Assembly: GCF_020685205.1 (NCBI RefSeq)
Contig: NZ_JAJERB010000003.1
Span: 496,001-560,000, forward strand
DNA: 64,000 bases
Source of the DNA: Hymenobacter translucens
Lineage (GTDB): Bacteria > Bacteroidota > Bacteroidia > Cytophagales > Hymenobacteraceae
Direction of reading: 5' to 3'
Shown here: piece by piece, positions 62,884 through 64,000 of the stretch
Layout of the letters: the number at the start of each line of letters is the position of its first letter
Numbering within the stretch: the first letter of the stretch is position 1
Notes under the pieces: generated by a model
What the model saw: only the letters and a program-made list of their open reading frames with translations
What the model was told of the DNA's origin: nothing
The model's database searches: none
Made by a program: the position numbers and the translations under genes

Positions 62884-63288
62884 CTACGCCTTCCAGACCT
62901 CTTTGCGGACGCTCTTGCCAACCGACAAAATCAGGCGGGTGGGGTTGGGGACCAGTACCAGGCGGGCTTCCTTGCCGGGAAACTCGTCGGAGTCGACCCA
63001 GACGCCTTCCTTGTGCGACGGCGTGTAGCCGGTGTCGCCGCCGATGTCGTTGGGCAGGTAGGCGGTGGGCAGCAGCACGTCGGTGTCGGGGCAGAGCTTC
63101 TGGTGTACCGTGTCCAGTACTTCCTCCAGATAGGCGCCGTACTCCTCGTTGAACTTGTCTTCGAGGTCGTGCAGCTCTTCTTCGATGTCGTCGTAGCTGT
63201 CGTGGTTGTAGGGCAGCTTGTGCAGCTCCTGCTTTTTCTCGATGAGCGTAACGAGGGCGCGGTTGAGGTCCTCCTTATTCATAGCCAT
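62884..63288 (-). CDS. Hypothetical coiled-coil protein, 134 residues
   Basis: The start at 63288 (MAMNKEDL) is preferred over a longer TTG-like extension; MNKEDL at 63282 is also possible. The N-terminal half is a charged helical coiled coil (LNRALVTLIEKKQELHKLPY, DDIEEELHDLEDKFNEEYG). The C-terminal half is beta-rich (LVLVPNPTRLILSVGKSVRKEVWKA). One cysteine, no signal peptide. No family recognised. Confidence 0.7.
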   Translation of the reverse strand: MAMNKEDLNRALVTLIEKKQELHKLPYNHDSYDDIEEELHDLEDKFNEEYGAYLEEVLDTVHQKLCPDTDVLLPTAYLPNDIGGDTGYTPSHKEGVWVDSDEFPGKEARLVLVPNPTRLILSVGKSVRKEVWKA

Positions 63289-63342
63289 AGGCAAATGGTG
63301 TTGGTACAAAGGTGGAAAGGAATCCGCAATTCTGCACCGGAT

Positions 63343-63371
63343 GAGTTTTCGGTTTTGGTACGCGAAAACTC
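63343..63371. promoter_or_regulatory. Perfect 9-bp inverted repeat upstream of the hppD-like gene
   Basis: GAGTTTTCG (63343-63351) and CGAAAACTC (63363-63371) are separated by 11 bases in the divergent region between the coiled-coil gene and the hppD-like gene. It could be an operator; no -7 consensus was seen for hppD. Confidence 0.4.
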
Positions 63372-63488
63372 CTATACGGAAAGTCGCGCCGAACGGCTGC
63401 CACGCCTTCGCCGAACGATTTACGCCAAAACCGTATTTTTACCCGCACGACACCTTCTCTTCCACCCTTTCGCCTTTTCGTACTGCCC

Positions 63489-64000
63489 ATGCAAACCATG
63501 TCCTCGCCCGAAGTGCAGGCCCACCCGGCCCACGATTTCCTGCCCCTGAACGGCACCGACCACGTTGAGTTTTACGTGGGCAACGCCAAGCAGAGCGCCT
63601 ATTACTACCAGGCCGCCTTCGGCTTTGAGCTGGTGGCCTACGCCGGCCCCGAAACCGGCCTGCGCGACCGGGCGTCGTACGTGCTGCAGCAGGGCAAGAT
63701 CCGGCTGGTACTAACCACCTCCCTGCTGCCCGACTCCGAAATCTCAGAGCACGTGCGCGTGCATGGCGACGGCGTGAAAGTCATGGCCCTATGGGTGGAC
63801 GATGCCCGCAAGTCGTGGGAAGAAACCACCAAGCGCGGAGCCCGCTCGGCCTTCGAGCCCTACACCATCCGCGACGAGCACGGCGAAGTAACGCTGGCGG
63901 GCATCTATACCTACGGCGAAAGCGTGCACACCTTTGTGGAGCGCAGCCAGTACCGCGGCCCGTTCATGCCCGGCTTCGTGGCCAAGACGAGCACCATTCC
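63489..64000 (+). CDS. hppD: 4-hydroxyphenylpyruvate dioxygenase, 3' partial
   Basis: The frame starts at ATG 63489 (a second ATG lies at 63498) and runs off the window after about 170 residues. The visible part is the N-terminal vicinal-oxygen-chelate domain: LNGTDHVEFYVGNAKQSAYYYQAAFGF, LVLTTSL, HVRVHGDGVKVMALWVDD and a characteristic HTFVERSQYRGPFMPGF. HPPD converts 4-hydroxyphenylpyruvate to homogentisate in tyrosine breakdown. Catalytic iron ligands lie mostly in the missing part, so the name rests on the N-terminal domain. Confidence 0.88.
   Translation, partial: MQTMSSPEVQAHPAHDFLPLNGTDHVEFYVGNAKQSAYYYQAAFGFELVAYAGPETGLRDRASYVLQQGKIRLVLTTSLLPDSEISEHVRVHGDGVKVMALWVDDARKSWEETTKRGARSAFEPYTIRDEHGEVTLAGIYTYGESVHTFVERSQYRGPFMPGFVAKTSTI

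Overview
The window looks like a chromosome segment of a GC-rich member of the Bacteroidota, most likely Cytophagales and Hymenobacter-like; the genus is an inference. The sequence shows several very large secreted proteins with type IX secretion (T9SS) C-terminal sorting domains, a PorU-type cysteine peptidase next to a PorV-like protein, many Bacteroidota-type -7 promoter boxes (TAnnTTTG), few Shine-Dalgarno sequences, and high GC throughout. No rRNA, tRNA, CRISPR array, prophage or intact insertion sequence was recognised.

Layout. 1-4173: the 3' part of a giant adhesin-like T9SS protein with eight Ig-like repeats and a gliding-type (type B) sorting domain. 4403-9046: rlmD, an AT-richer two-TM membrane protein, two conserved unknowns (one a lipoprotein), and convergent thiL. 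9204-10277: a secreted lamin-tail protein. 10460-18698: a phenylacetate island with a TetR regulator, paaA, a double-domain paaB, paaC and paaD in one operon, then two lipoproteins, an M3 peptidase, and paaE alone on the other strand. 18881-22142: M23 peptidase, FtsX/LolE-like permease and NamZ-type muramidase (cell envelope). 22215-22529: a decayed beta-lactamase-family gene. 22810-29960: a five-PAS histidine kinase, a zinc alcohol dehydrogenase, fmt, folA and an acyltransferase. 30039-36355: a PorU2-like peptidase and its PorV-like partner. 36698-39704: a PadR-PspC/DUF2807 operon. 39860-42627: cca, a YrdC/Sua5-family tRNA-modification gene, an overlooked 56-residue membrane protein and methylmalonyl-CoA epimerase. 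42759-45426: iscS, iscU, an unknown 135-residue gene and iscA. 45632-57840: three giant T9SS cargo proteins in a row on the minus strand. 58847-64000: murI, a small unknown, an ABC-F ATPase, DUF952, a coiled-coil unknown, and the start of an hppD-like gene.

Themes. Much of the window is cell-surface biology: at least five T9SS cargo proteins plus a sortase-like module that could process them. Aromatic catabolism appears twice, in the paa genes and the hppD-like gene. Housekeeping genes are scattered between. The most unusual non-coding signal is a set of imperfect inverted repeats made of short degenerate 'words', different at each locus, that fill spacers; in several spacers the right arm ends at or within about 10 nt of the next start codon. 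Three consecutive spacers of the isc cluster carry them. The unknown gene inside that cluster and the small membrane protein next to the epimerase are the best candidates for undescribed functions.
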